Shown here in pieces: positions 16,652 through 26,300 of a DNA stretch of 37,408 nt; within the stretch, counting starts at the first letter, position 1; every line of letters begins with the position of its first letter. The translations under genes were made by a program, and so were the position numbers. Source of the DNA: Gammaproteobacteria bacterium (lineage in GTDB: Bacteria > Pseudomonadota > Gammaproteobacteria > Pseudomonadales > Pseudohongiellaceae); assembly GCA_030427065.1 (NCBI GenBank), contig JAUHWU010000019.1, positions 1 through 37,408 on the forward strand, in the 5' to 3' direction. The notes beneath the pieces were generated by a model. The model did not search any database. It had not been told where the DNA came from and was given only the letters and a program-made list of their open reading frames with translations.

Positions 16652-17084
16652 TTTTTCAGGCGCAGTGTCTTATCACCATTGTCCTCCAATTTATCTGCTT
16701 TTTGGAAAAAATAATTTCAGGCTAATGGCTATACCCAATCAAAAGCATGTGAATTTGAAATCATCGCAGTGACGTTATTGATTCCACCCAGTTCTCATTC
16801 CTGATGAGTTATTTCTTAAAAATTCTATCTATTTCACATATTGCTCATTTTTTCGATGTGAATTTCGCCAACTAGGGTTATAAACCTTTCTTATGTTGGT
16901 GCACATAGTAATTTAACAGTGATAAGTGACAGCCAGCATGTTGCGGGATAACTGTATTGATCAGCAAATAGTGACTGATCATACAAGCAGTAAACTGCAT
17001 AAGGGATAACCAGGTATAGCTAAATTAAACCGTGTTTCGGTGTGTTACGGGTTGGACAATCAAACGTAACCGGAATGAAAACTG
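16652..17084. other. Intergenic region between the SulP gene and the chemosensory operon
   Basis: This 433 bp region between divergent genes has no convincing open frame on either strand. The half nearest the SulP gene is AT-rich and must hold that gene's promoter. The half nearest the fimX-like gene holds an inverted repeat at 16954-16984. I found no confident -35/-10 pair for the large operon, no sigma-54 GG-N10-GC element, and no TGATCC ECF element. The long leader could carry regulatory RNA structure. Confidence 0.6.
16954..16984. repeat. Inverted repeat GTAT(T)GATCAG / CTGATCATAC
   Basis: The left arm at 16954-16964 and the right arm at 16975-16984 are complementary over 10 bp with one bulged T, separated by a 10-base spacer. 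It lies 100 bp before the first gene of the pilus chemosensory operon. It could be an operator or a leader hairpin. No T-run follows it, so it is not an intrinsic terminator. Confidence 0.55.
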
Positions 17085-19547
17085 ATGAAAAACGTAGAGT
17101 ATCCTGAAGATGGTAACGAGCATCAGACAGCCGCTGTCTATGCGGCTGTGCGTGTATTGCTTGTGGATACAGCAGAAAACGAGGGTGTAGATTTTCTGCA
17201 GGCTCTGAAGCAACTGGATATGAAGTTTGTTTTTGAACGGGTATCCGGTAAAGCAGAGATAATCCAGGCTCTGCAAACAGGGAGCTGGGATATATTGCTG
17301 GTCAATGAGCTGGTCAGTGAGCCGAAGCAGGAGGAAATACTGGCCTTTCTTGAACAAATTAACAGCGATACCGGTTATGTGCTGTTAACTAATACAGAGA
17401 TTACCACTGAATTTCTTACCAGAGCCTACCAACAGGGGATTTCAGATGTAGTCACCGGTAGTCAACTGGACTACTCGTTTGAAGTTTTTTCTCGCGCCGC
17501 AGAAAGAAGCCGTCGCAATTTTCAGCTGAGCCAGCTTAACCAGGAAAAATTTGAACTTGCCACACATCGTGATCAACTGATGTCTGGCACAGAAGAAGCC
17601 TTGGCTTACCTGCAGGATGGTATTCATGTCTTTGGCAATGCTGCCTACCTTGATCTACTGGGTTATACCAACATGGATGATTTGGTAGTTCTACCTTTCA
17701 TCGATGTCGTCTCTACAGAGCTCAGAGATAAAGTGAAACAGTCATTGCTGGATTACCAGCATAAAGTGCGAGTGAAGTCTGAAACTCAAGCGCTGGAAAT
17801 TGAAGAAATGTTTGTTACTGCAACCGGTGTGAAAGAAGGGATCCTGCAGGTCCACGCTTCTTTCAAACCGGTTGTTTATGATGGTGAAGACTGTTTACAA
17901 GTCATTCTGAAGAATAGTTGCTCTCAGTCAGAAAGTGTAACACCAGCCGCCACAGAAGGACTCGGTTATCCACTTTTTATTACTCATCTGGATAATTTTG
18001 TTGCTCAGGCAAATGTCACTGGAAGTGTGGTGGGACATGTGGTTCATATCCGTGGCCATGGTCTTGAACATTACCTGGCGGACAAGGGCTTCGGCAGTCT
18101 TAATGGCAAGATGAAGGCATTGGCCAGTGAGCTTAAATCCAGCCTGCAAGGTAATGATTTCATGATCCGTTTCACTGAAAGCAGTTTTCTGGTATTGCTG
18201 AATAAAAAACATGAGAAAAATTCGATACCTGCTAAAGAAAATGAAGATGCCAATCACCCCGCGTTAACCCTATATCCCCGGTTACTCAGTCAATTTCAGC
18301 GAGCTCTTAACAAGGAAATAGGAAAACACGAACCTGATGAAGTAATCAGCTTTACTCATGAAGTAATACCCGTTAACCCCGACTCGCAATCTGCAGAAAA
18401 CCTGATCAGATCATTTCTTATCAGCATTAACGATAAAGTACCAGGCGAGAGCCCGGATACTATCGATTCCAATGTTGTTCCCTTTACCAAGAAATCTGAT
18501 GAGCAGATTCAACAGGAAGAGTCTGATTGCAGTCATAAGAATCAAGCGCATAGCGGAGATAAGAGGAAACCGGTAGCAGAAAAAGTCAAATTACTTAATA
18601 AACAAACCCGCCAGCAATCTGGAGCAAGATCTGCCAGTAAATCTGCCAGTAAAAATCAGCCAGCAAAGAAAGTGATTAAATCAGGCAATAATCCTGGCTC
18701 GCAATCAGCACAAAGTAAAATCCCTGTAGTTGAAATTCCAGATCAGCCTGAAGACAAGAGCCTCGAACCCTTCCCCATAACAAAGGGGGTGGGTATTGAA
18801 GAGTTGGATGCTGCCTTGAAAACCAGGCGGCTGAAAATTTTTTATGAACCGTTACTGTCTGTCAAGGACATTGAAACTGAGCTTTACGATCTGGGATTAT
18901 ATCTGGAGGATGGTACAACCAGGATTTCCAGTGAAAACCCTGAACCAGGTCTTGGGAAAAATCCGCTTTCCGGCAATCTTGATATCTGGGCTATTGAAAA
19001 TGCATTGCAGATAATTGGAGACTTTTATAACCAGGGCCTGGAATACCGCGCCTTACTGCCTGTTTCAGCCTGTTCCTTATTGGACAGGAAATTTGCTGAA
19101 AACCTGAACAAGATGCTGGTGGGATATTCCCTGCCTCGTGAAATATTGGTTATTGATTTTCATCTAAAAGATTTACTGGAAGATTTATCTGAAGGCTGTG
19201 AGCAGCTTGATAAATTAAAAGTAGCCGGAAGCAGTATTTGTATTTCCGGGGTGAGTGACATAGACACGGTAAAAACTCTTATGAGTAATACCAATGTCAA
19301 CCTGGTAAGGCTGGATAATTCAATTATTGCTGCGGCAATTGATGATGGCGTTGAATTCAGCTCACTTCAGAGCCTGGTTGATTACTTTCATACTAAAAAA
19401 ATACGGGTTATTGCCGGCAATATAAATACCAGCGTCTTACTTTCTGTTTGTTGTAAAGCGCAGATTGATCTTGTTAAGGGCGATTATATTCAAAAGGAAC
19501 CTTTGCCTTTAACAACCGATTCTCTTTCCCAGGCAATGACAATTTAA
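17085..19547 (+). CDS. fimX: FimX-like REC-PAS-GGDEF-EAL protein with degenerate catalytic motifs
   Basis: In this 820-residue protein, residues about 20-140 resemble a response-regulator receiver that lacks the usual aspartate pair and phosphorylation site. About 165-285 is a PAS-like domain (DGIHVFGNAAYLDLLGY). About 295-455 is a GGDEF-like domain in which the active loop reads RFTESSF. A Lys/Ser/Gln-rich linker spans about 485-550. About 570-815 is an EAL-like domain (LKIFYEPLLSV) where the EAL signature is replaced by the LYDLGLYLE segment. This is the architecture of FimX, which in Pseudomonas and Xanthomonas binds c-di-GMP without hydrolysing it and acts on PilZ/PilB to support pilus assembly. 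First position in the pilG-chpA operon supports that role. Whether the EAL pocket still binds c-di-GMP is open. Confidence 0.75.
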   Translation: MKNVEYPEDGNEHQTAAVYAAVRVLLVDTAENEGVDFLQALKQLDMKFVFERVSGKAEIIQALQTGSWDILLVNELVSEPKQEEILAFLEQINSDTGYVLLTNTEITTEFLTRAYQQGISDVVTGSQLDYSFEVFSRAAERSRRNFQLSQLNQEKFELATHRDQLMSGTEEALAYLQDGIHVFGNAAYLDLLGYTNMDDLVVLPFIDVVSTELRDKVKQSLLDYQHKVRVKSETQALEIEEMFVTATGVKEGILQVHASFKPVVYDGEDCLQVILKNSCSQSESVTPAATEGLGYPLFITHLDNFVAQANVTGSVVGHVVHIRGHGLEHYLADKGFGSLNGKMKALASELKSSLQGNDFMIRFTESSFLVLLNKKHEKNSIPAKENEDANHPALTLYPRLLSQFQRALNKEIGKHEPDEVISFTHEVIPVNPDSQSAENLIRSFLISINDKVPGESPDTIDSNVVPFTKKSDEQIQQEESDCSHKNQAHSGDKRKPVAEKVKLLNKQTRQQSGARSASKSASKNQPAKKVIKSGNNPGSQSAQSKIPVVEIPDQPEDKSLEPFPITKGVGIEELDAALKTRRLKIFYEPLLSVKDIETELYDLGLYLEDGTTRISSENPEPGLGKNPLSGNLDIWAIENALQIIGDFYNQGLEYRALLPVSACSLLDRKFAENLNKMLVGYSLPREILVIDFHLKDLLEDLSEGCEQLDKLKVAGSSICISGVSDIDTVKTLMSNTNVNLVRLDNSIIAAAIDDGVEFSSLQSLVDYFHTKKIRVIAGNINTSVLLSVCCKAQIDLVKGDYIQKEPLPLTTDSLSQAMTI

Positions 19548-19569
19548 TCAGTATTCAGGAGTGATAGAC

Positions 19570-19995
19570 ATGTCCGCAAATCTGGAAAATATAAAAGTTA
19601 TGGTAGTTGATGATAGTAAAACCATTCGCAGTACTGCACAAAGTCTGTTGAAAGAAACCGGATGCCATGTAGTGACTGCCCATGACGGTTTTGATGCCTT
19701 ATCTGTTTTAGTGAAAGAAAAGCCCGATGTCATGTTTATTGATGTGATGATGCCACGTCTTGATGGCTATGAAACCTGTTCAATGATTCGCAGTAATGAA
19801 CTATACAAGACTTTGCCAATCATCATGCTTTCCAGTAAATCCAGTTTTTGTGACAAGGCGAAGGGGGATGTGGTGGGTGCAAATGCTTATCTGACAAAAC
19901 CATTTGCCCGTGAAGAACTGGTAGACGCTATCAGTAAATTTGCGCCGGTTTCACAAGCATCATCAGCAACGGATACTGAATCAGTAACTGTATAA
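19570..19995 (+). CDS. pilG: PilG-type twitching motility response regulator
   Basis: This single receiver domain has about 141 residues. Features are VMVVDDSKTIRSTAQSLL (acidic pair), the phosphorylatable Asp58 in MFIDVMMPRLDGYETC, the Ser of IIMLSSK and the lysine in YLTKPF. SKTIR-TA and MMPRLDGY are nearly identical in wording to what I recall for Pseudomonas aeruginosa PilG. PilG promotes pilus extension after phosphotransfer from ChpA. I start at the ATG at 19570, because AGGAG sits 8 bases upstream, whereas an in-frame GTG at 19561 overlaps that site. It follows the fimX-like gene by 22 bp and precedes pilH by 33 bp. The last 15 residues are a Ser/Thr-rich tail. Confidence 0.93.
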   Translation: MSANLENIKVMVVDDSKTIRSTAQSLLKETGCHVVTAHDGFDALSVLVKEKPDVMFIDVMMPRLDGYETCSMIRSNELYKTLPIIMLSSKSSFCDKAKGDVVGANAYLTKPFAREELVDAISKFAPVSQASSATDTESVTV

Positions 19996-20028
19996 ATTAT
20001 TGGCACACCATATTTAACAGGATTGGTT

Positions 20029-20436
20029 ATGCAAGAGTTAAAAATACTGGTTATAGATGACCGAGCTGCTGATATTGAACATGCTGCATCAATTTTACGG
20101 CAACAGGGGCATACCATTGTCTCGGCTACTGATGGCAGCGAAGGTGTGAAAATGGCCGAGTCTGCTATGCCGGATCTGATTTTGATGGACCTCGTGATGC
20201 CCCAACTCAATGGTTTTCAGGCTACCAGAGAACTTTGCAGGAATGAAGCGACCAAACATATTCCAATTATCATTATCAGTTGTAAGGATGAAGAGTCAGA
20301 TAAGGTATGGGCATTAAAGCAGGGCGCACGAGCCTACCTACCCAAGGGGTTTGATGACCAGTCGCTGCTCAATTCAATCACAATGGTCATGGATGAAGAC
20401 AGGTCAAGGTATTTACCGAGACAGGCAGCAGAATAA
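20029..20436 (+). CDS. pilH: PilH-type twitching motility response regulator
   Basis: The 135-residue receiver domain has VIDDR as the acidic pocket, Asp54 in LILMDLVMPQLNGFQATREL as phosphosite, and EESDKVWALKQGARAYLPK, which matches PilH wording (DKVW-x-x-x-QGA). PilH is the second regulator of the Pil-Chp system, thought to act as a phosphate sink or to favour retraction. After the conserved Lys106 the usual proline is a glycine (KGF instead of KPF), a small departure from the family. The ATG at 20029 has AGGA 6 bases upstream and is preferred over the in-frame TTG at 20023. Its stop overlaps the start of pilI (TAATG). Confidence 0.92.
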   Translation: MQELKILVIDDRAADIEHAASILRQQGHTIVSATDGSEGVKMAESAMPDLILMDLVMPQLNGFQATRELCRNEATKHIPIIIISCKDEESDKVWALKQGARAYLPKGFDDQSLLNSITMVMDEDRSRYLPRQAAE

Positions 20437-21023
20437 TGTTAAGTAATAGCAAAAGGTTCAAGACGCCGTTACAACAGTTATTGTTATTGGAAGAACGAGT
20501 CAGGCGCACCGGGGCAAGTTTGCCAGAAGATGCCAGTCAAATGGAGCGTTTTCATGGAATCAAATGCCTTATCAACGAAGTCTCTTGTGTTGTTGATATA
20601 AAAACGGTCGCTGAAGTAATCAAGGTCAGGCATGTGACACCCATTCCAGGGGCAGTCGGATGGATTGAAGGGGTAATGAACTTCCGTGGTGCTCTCGTTC
20701 CGGTTTACAACCTCAAGCGCTTCCTTGATCAGAGCGCAGTACCGGAAACCCGGATTGCGTTTACCCGGGGACCTTTGCTTGTGTGCAGAGTGGGTAAACA
20801 GTTACTTGCACTAAGGGTTGGTAAGGTTTTTGGCATGCAGAAATTTGATTTTGATGACTTCACGCCGGTTTCAACGCAAAACATCGATCCACACAAGACT
20901 GAATCTTATATCGACGCAAGTGTCACTGTGAATGCGAGCTGTTACCAGCGCTTTGATCTTGGCAGGTTAATTGATGTTCTGAATAGCTATGATCCGTTTC
21001 AGCAACAGGTTGCGCTGGCGTAA
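20436..21023 (+). CDS. pilI: CheW-like coupling protein, PilI type
   Basis: The protein has 195 residues. A 45-residue N-terminal part (PLQQLLLLEERVRRTGASLP) precedes a CheW domain: VSCVVDIKTVAEVIKVRHVTPIPG, then WIEGVMNFRGALVPVYNLKRF, the standard coupling-protein core, and VGKVFGMQKF further on. PilI links the receptor PilJ to the kinase ChpA. The start overlaps the pilH stop by one base, and pilJ follows after 32 bp, preserving the pilG-pilH-pilI-pilJ order of Pseudomonas. In that organism pilK (a CheR methyltransferase) follows pilJ. Here chpA follows directly. Confidence 0.92.
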   Translation: MLSNSKRFKTPLQQLLLLEERVRRTGASLPEDASQMERFHGIKCLINEVSCVVDIKTVAEVIKVRHVTPIPGAVGWIEGVMNFRGALVPVYNLKRFLDQSAVPETRIAFTRGPLLVCRVGKQLLALRVGKVFGMQKFDFDDFTPVSTQNIDPHKTESYIDASVTVNASCYQRFDLGRLIDVLNSYDPFQQQVALA

Positions 21024-21055
21024 ATATTTTTACCATCCATAAGCAGGAGCAGGTA

Positions 21056-23284
21056 ATGGAACAATCCAGTTTGTTAGTTAAAAAAAGAAGGCAGCCCAAG
21101 ACCAGGGTTTTCATGGCTATCTTTCTGTTTACATTGCTAATGATTGTCATTAATCAGGTGTTTATCAACATTTCATCCAGGCAGATACAAAGCTGGAATC
21201 AACAGGTGACTACCTTGAGTATGTTGTCACAGCAGATAGGCAGGGATGCGCAAGCACTGGCTGAAGCAGATAGCACTATTTTTCCTGAGCTCTATGATGC
21301 CAGACTGGATTTCGCCTCAACTTTGGCGCAGATCACCAAAGGCGGTAGTAGCGTTGCAGATATGTATGGCAATCAAGAGTCGGGTGTGGAGACGATAATT
21401 ACCCGCCATTTTCCGGATTTTTCTGATATCTGGCTGAATACCGAAAAGGATATTGATCTTGTTCTAAGCAATCAGCAGCTGATCAATGAGGTCAATGCCC
21501 AGGCCGCAGTTATTCTCAACGTGATGCCTGTTGTACAGCGCGAATATGCCGCTGTCACAGAGCGCTTTAATGCGCTCAATCTGCCAACCGTGACTATTGC
21601 TGCTGCACAACGTCAATCATGGCTGGCAGAGCGCATTGCGTTCAATCTCAGGCGTATCATTGCTGGTGATGCGTCTTCGGGTCAGCCTGATCAGTTGTTG
21701 AGTGATATTAATCTTTTTGCTGATACTCATGCAGCATTTCAGACCGGTGACCGGAGCCTGGGTATAAATAAAGTAACTGACGGCCAGGCACTGGATGGCC
21801 TGATCAACGTATCAGTGTTGTTCTCCTCAATTGCTGATACGGCCGATATTATCCATAGCGCCATTCCTGAAATAAACGTCTATACGGGGGCCTTGGCCAA
21901 CATTATTGGAAACAGTGAACTATTACTTGCCCGGATCAAGGGTATTGGCGAGATGCTGGCTGAACAGGGCTCTCATCCATTAGCCAGCCCTGTTGTTGGT
22001 TATGTTCTGTTATTCCTCCTGTTACTGACTATCCTGGCTTATGGTCGCCAAGTCATTCGACAGTCTCAGGAAGCAGAGCAAATCAGTGCGGAAAAAAACA
22101 CGCGCAATAATAGCGCTGTGGTGAAGTTGTTAAGTGAAATCTCCAGTCTTGGTGAAGGGGATCTGACTGTCAGGGCTACGGTAGGGAAGGATTTTACCGG
22201 CGCAATCGCTGACTCTATTAATTATGCAGTTGAGCAATTAAGGGAACTGGTTTCCGCTATTACCAGTGTGACTATGGAAGTTACCAGTTCGACTGAAGCA
22301 TCCATGCAAACCGTGGAATCTTTATCCGCTGCGACCAAGCGTCAAACCAAAAGTATTTATTCGGTGCATGAATCCATGCGGGAAATTGGTAATGGAATTA
22401 ACCAGGTAAATGAAAACGCACAAAAAACGCTGGAGGTGGCAAAAAAATCTGTTCACACGGCAGTCGGTGGTGCAGCGGTTGTGAAAGATACCATCAAGGG
22501 CATGGATAATATCCGCGACCAGATTCAGGGTACCTCAAAGCGGATTAAACGTCTGGGTGAAAGCTCCCAGGAAATTGGTGGCTTTGTGTCGTTGATCAAT
22601 GATATTGCCGAGCATACCAACACCTTGTCACTGAATGCTGCGATACAGGCAGCCTCGGCGGGAGAAGCGGGCAAGGGATTTGCAGTCGTTGCTGACGAAG
22701 TACACGCATTGGCGGAACGTTCTTCCGCGGCTACACGTCAAATTGAAAGCCTGGTTAAAGTAATTCAGGGTGATATCAAGGAAGCGGTGCAGTCAATGGA
22801 AGATACGACAGCTGAAGTAGTATCCGGTACCAGACATGCGCAAAGTGCTGGCAAGGCGCTGGATGACATTCAGCGTGTTTCAAAAGAATTACAGGAACTT
22901 GTTAACAGTATAAATGAGGCTTCCAGTAATCAGAGCAAGGCAGCCTCTGAAATCACCCAGTCCATGGCTGTCATTCAGCAAATGACAGCCAACACTACCA
23001 GCGGTATGGAAGCCACCTCAAAGTTTATGTCGAGTCTTGGCGGGTTATCAGCGCGCCTGGAGGATGCTGTTTCAGGTTTCAGCCTGGATAGAAGGAAAAA
23101 TCCGAGAGGCAAGGACAACTGGTCGGGATTGGCCCATAAAAAGGTAGCGCGTTTGCCCGGCAAGGAAAAATACCTTGATGAAAAGCCGCTCACATTACGT
23201 GCCAAGGATGCACCGCAAACCCGGAACATGAGCACAGACGACAGTGGTGCAATATTACCTGGTCAAAGTGCTGTAAACGCCTGA
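21056..23284 (+). CDS. pilJ: PilJ-type methyl-accepting chemotaxis protein
   Basis: The 742-residue receptor has a first membrane helix at about residues 18-37 (VFMAIFLFTLLMIVINQVFI), a long periplasmic part with PilJ-like helical repeats, a second helix at about 312-330 (GYVLLFLLLLTILAYG), a HAMP-like segment (SLGEGDLTVRATVG) and the cytoplasmic signalling hairpin. The hairpin tip is near residues 515-555 and reads EHTNTLSLNAAIQAASAGEA then GKGFAVVADEVHALAERS, characteristic of the PilJ branch. PilJ senses pilus engagement, possibly through PilA, and controls ChpA. The C-terminus has no CheR-docking pentapeptide, and no pilK or chpB gene is present nearby. GGAG precedes the ATG. Confidence 0.94.
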   Translation: MEQSSLLVKKRRQPKTRVFMAIFLFTLLMIVINQVFINISSRQIQSWNQQVTTLSMLSQQIGRDAQALAEADSTIFPELYDARLDFASTLAQITKGGSSVADMYGNQESGVETIITRHFPDFSDIWLNTEKDIDLVLSNQQLINEVNAQAAVILNVMPVVQREYAAVTERFNALNLPTVTIAAAQRQSWLAERIAFNLRRIIAGDASSGQPDQLLSDINLFADTHAAFQTGDRSLGINKVTDGQALDGLINVSVLFSSIADTADIIHSAIPEINVYTGALANIIGNSELLLARIKGIGEMLAEQGSHPLASPVVGYVLLFLLLLTILAYGRQVIRQSQEAEQISAEKNTRNNSAVVKLLSEISSLGEGDLTVRATVGKDFTGAIADSINYAVEQLRELVSAITSVTMEVTSSTEASMQTVESLSAATKRQTKSIYSVHESMREIGNGINQVNENAQKTLEVAKKSVHTAVGGAAVVKDTIKGMDNIRDQIQGTSKRIKRLGESSQEIGGFVSLINDIAEHTNTLSLNAAIQAASAGEAGKGFAVVADEVHALAERSSAATRQIESLVKVIQGDIKEAVQSMEDTTAEVVSGTRHAQSAGKALDDIQRVSKELQELVNSINEASSNQSKAASEITQSMAVIQQMTANTTSGMEATSKFMSSLGGLSARLEDAVSGFSLDRRKNPRGKDNWSGLAHKKVARLPGKEKYLDEKPLTLRAKDAPQTRNMSTDDSGAILPGQSAVNA

Positions 23285-23322
23285 ACTGACTATTCTGGCA
23301 TTGAATCCAACAGGTGAATGTA

Positions 23323-26300
23323 ATGAATAAATGGCAAAGTTCCAGAGCCCTGAAACGGGTGATCGTTGAAATTAAAACATTGAGTGCGGCGCTGTCTACT
23401 TCACTGGAATCTGTTATTTCAACCCCTGCAGATGAGGATAAGCCCTTGCAGGATCTTCGTACACCAACAATTGGTTTTGCCTGTATACCCGGGATGCTGC
23501 AATTACTTGAGTTACCTGATCTTGCGTTGTTGGCAAAAGAAATACATGTATCGATAAGCGAACTATTGGAAGAAAAAAAACAGTTGCCAGGCTGGAAACT
23601 GAACCCGCGTCTGGAAACTGCCTATGTAGCGCTGGGCAGTATGGATTCGATGCTTCAAGCAGGCCTTGAAAAAAATAGTGATAATTTTGAACAGATCATA
23701 GTGTTACTGAATCGGGTTAGAAACTCACGCAATGTTGCACAGGTTTTCAGCTCCACGGTACTGCTGGAAAAACAGGACATCAATTATCGGAAAGTTTTTG
23801 AGGAAAAACCACAATTACTCCAGGACTTGATGGAGAAGCAGCTGTTGTACTACAACAAAGCCTGCAAAATCCTCTTGAAAAATCCCGCAGATAAGAAAGC
23901 CCGTGAAGTGGTAATCAAGGTTGCAGATAACCTGCGTTTGCTACTGCGCGATTACATGGCTGGAACTCGCTGGGGGCTATCAAGCGCTTTACTGGCCAAG
24001 CTGCCAGAGGAAAACCTGGATCAGGCATTATTTCGAATCCTGGCCGGATTTTCCTGGTCTCTGCAGTTTACAAATAACGACAGTGTCATGTTACGACATG
24101 ATGAAATGTCAGGAGTACTTGATAAAGACCTGGAAAACAGTGTGCTTGATGAGATTGCCAGGGTGCTTGATATAACGAGTAATAGCACTCCTGAAATGGC
24201 ACTTGTCAGGAACTGGCTCAAGCTGGGCAGCAGTGAAACAGGCCAAAACGACAGCAATGCACTTTTTAATGTGAGCGGAGATATTGCTGACACTGCCCAA
24301 ATACGCTATCACAGCAGAGAGGCCAGGAATAAAACTATTGCCATCCTGGCAGAACACATTACTTCCTTGCTTGACTCCATTAACGAGATTGCAGATGAGA
24401 AGGAAATCGATAGTACGTCCAGTGTAGAAGTTCAAAAGGAAATAAGGCGACTTGGAGAAGTTGTTCGCTTTATGGGGCTGGAAACACTGGCAACAAATAT
24501 TGAGGATGATCTGGCTGGCGCATTCACTCAACAACCTCGTGGCCTGCTTTTTACCATGGCAAAAACGCTGGTCTCCAGCGCTATTGAGCTAGGTAATTAT
24601 AAGGAAAGCCATGCAGTAAACCTGAGTTCTGAAGTAAAACAGGAAGTGACTATCCATGCGATGAACTCTGCCCGTTTACATACCTTGCAGGCAGTTATTG
24701 GCAGCATTAATAAAGTGATTAAAAATCTGGATCTATTGGCCCAGGACAATACCGCTGTTCTGGAAGAAACCCGGGCAACCCTGGGACAACTTTCACGGGT
24801 ACTACAGCTGTTGACGCTGCCTGAGCAGTCGAGACAGTTTCAAATCGCACAGGACTACATTACCGAACTGACACAGCGCACTACTTTGGAGACGAATACT
24901 GTCGGATTTGAGCGTGTATGTCAGCTGATGATAAATTCCCTGTGGTATTTTGAACAGCTGGTATTGGGGAGAGAGGCTGACAGTGCCATCTATCTCGAAA
25001 AAAGTGCCGGTTTTGCCAGGGAGCTACTCGCTGATATTTCCCTGCGCAAGCAAGGGGGCAGCAATGACTCTGGATCAGACAGTGATGATAGCGCCAATGA
25101 AAAGTTACGCTCGCCTCTCCAGAAACAGAAACAGAAACAGAAACAGGAACAGGAACAGGAAATTGAAAAGGAATTCTCATTCGCTGCCAACGAGTCGATA
25201 TCTGCATCGAATGAAATAGATGAAGAACACAAACAAAAAGTGGTCTTCAGTAATGAGTTTGACGAGATACTGCTTTGTCTATGTGAAGAATTAAGTGACC
25301 TGCAAAGTGTTGGTCAGCAGACTGGCAGAGTAAGAAATTGCTGCAGACTTTTTCATACCCTGGGCGGAAGCGGTCGTTCCGTAGCACAGGATGTTGCCGC
25401 TGTATCCGTTGCCATGGAAAGATTATTCGATGGCCTCACTGCAAAGCCTCAAGGCATTACTGATGAAATCATGGGCTTTACGGAAGAAGTGCTTGATGTA
25501 CTTGCCTTGCTTCGCGACGGCATCCTTGATCCCGGGAATGACAATGCATTCAAGGCGGGTTCGTTCAAGGCCAGTATCAATAATATCTGCAATCAGGCAG
25601 TAGCCTATGAAAAAGCGCTGACCGGAAATTGCCCGGCAATGGAAACACGGGGGCCATATTCGGGTATAACCCAGGCCAGCACAGCTCTTGAAAAATATAT
25701 GCAGTCGCAAGACCCATTGCTGACAGGATTTCTTCATGAAGCCAGGGATCTCCATGCCCGTATCAAGGAAGGGCAGCTGTTGCTTGGTGTTAAATCAGAC
25801 AGTGCTGAAGCACTGAATCAGATCAGCACAGCCTTATATCTCCTTCAGGGCGCAGCTGAAATGGCAGAGTGTCATGCAGTTGGCAGCGTCACCAGTGCAC
25901 TGTTGTTGGCCACTGAAAAACTCACTCCTGCTGTGTTAGAAGCCAATGGGGGGGATAGGGCGTTCAGGACAATTCTGGATGATTGTGTGGACTGGTTAGG
26001 GAACGCGATGTCGAGTCTTGAAAAGGGACAGCCTCTTGATGACTGCGAAGCGCTGATTATAGCGATCAAAGAATACCCCCCTGTAACGCCAGCTGTCGAT
26101 AAGGTGAATGAAGACATTGGTTTACAGGAAAACCATGAGCAGCATAGCAGCAGTCCGGAACAACTATTGTTTCTTCCTGCACCTGTACAAGCAACAGAGC
26201 CTGAACCGCAACCGCAACCGCAACCGCAACCGCAACCAGCATCAACTGGTAAACACGATGCTGAGCTTGAGGCTTTCATATCACCGGTATTGGCAAATGA

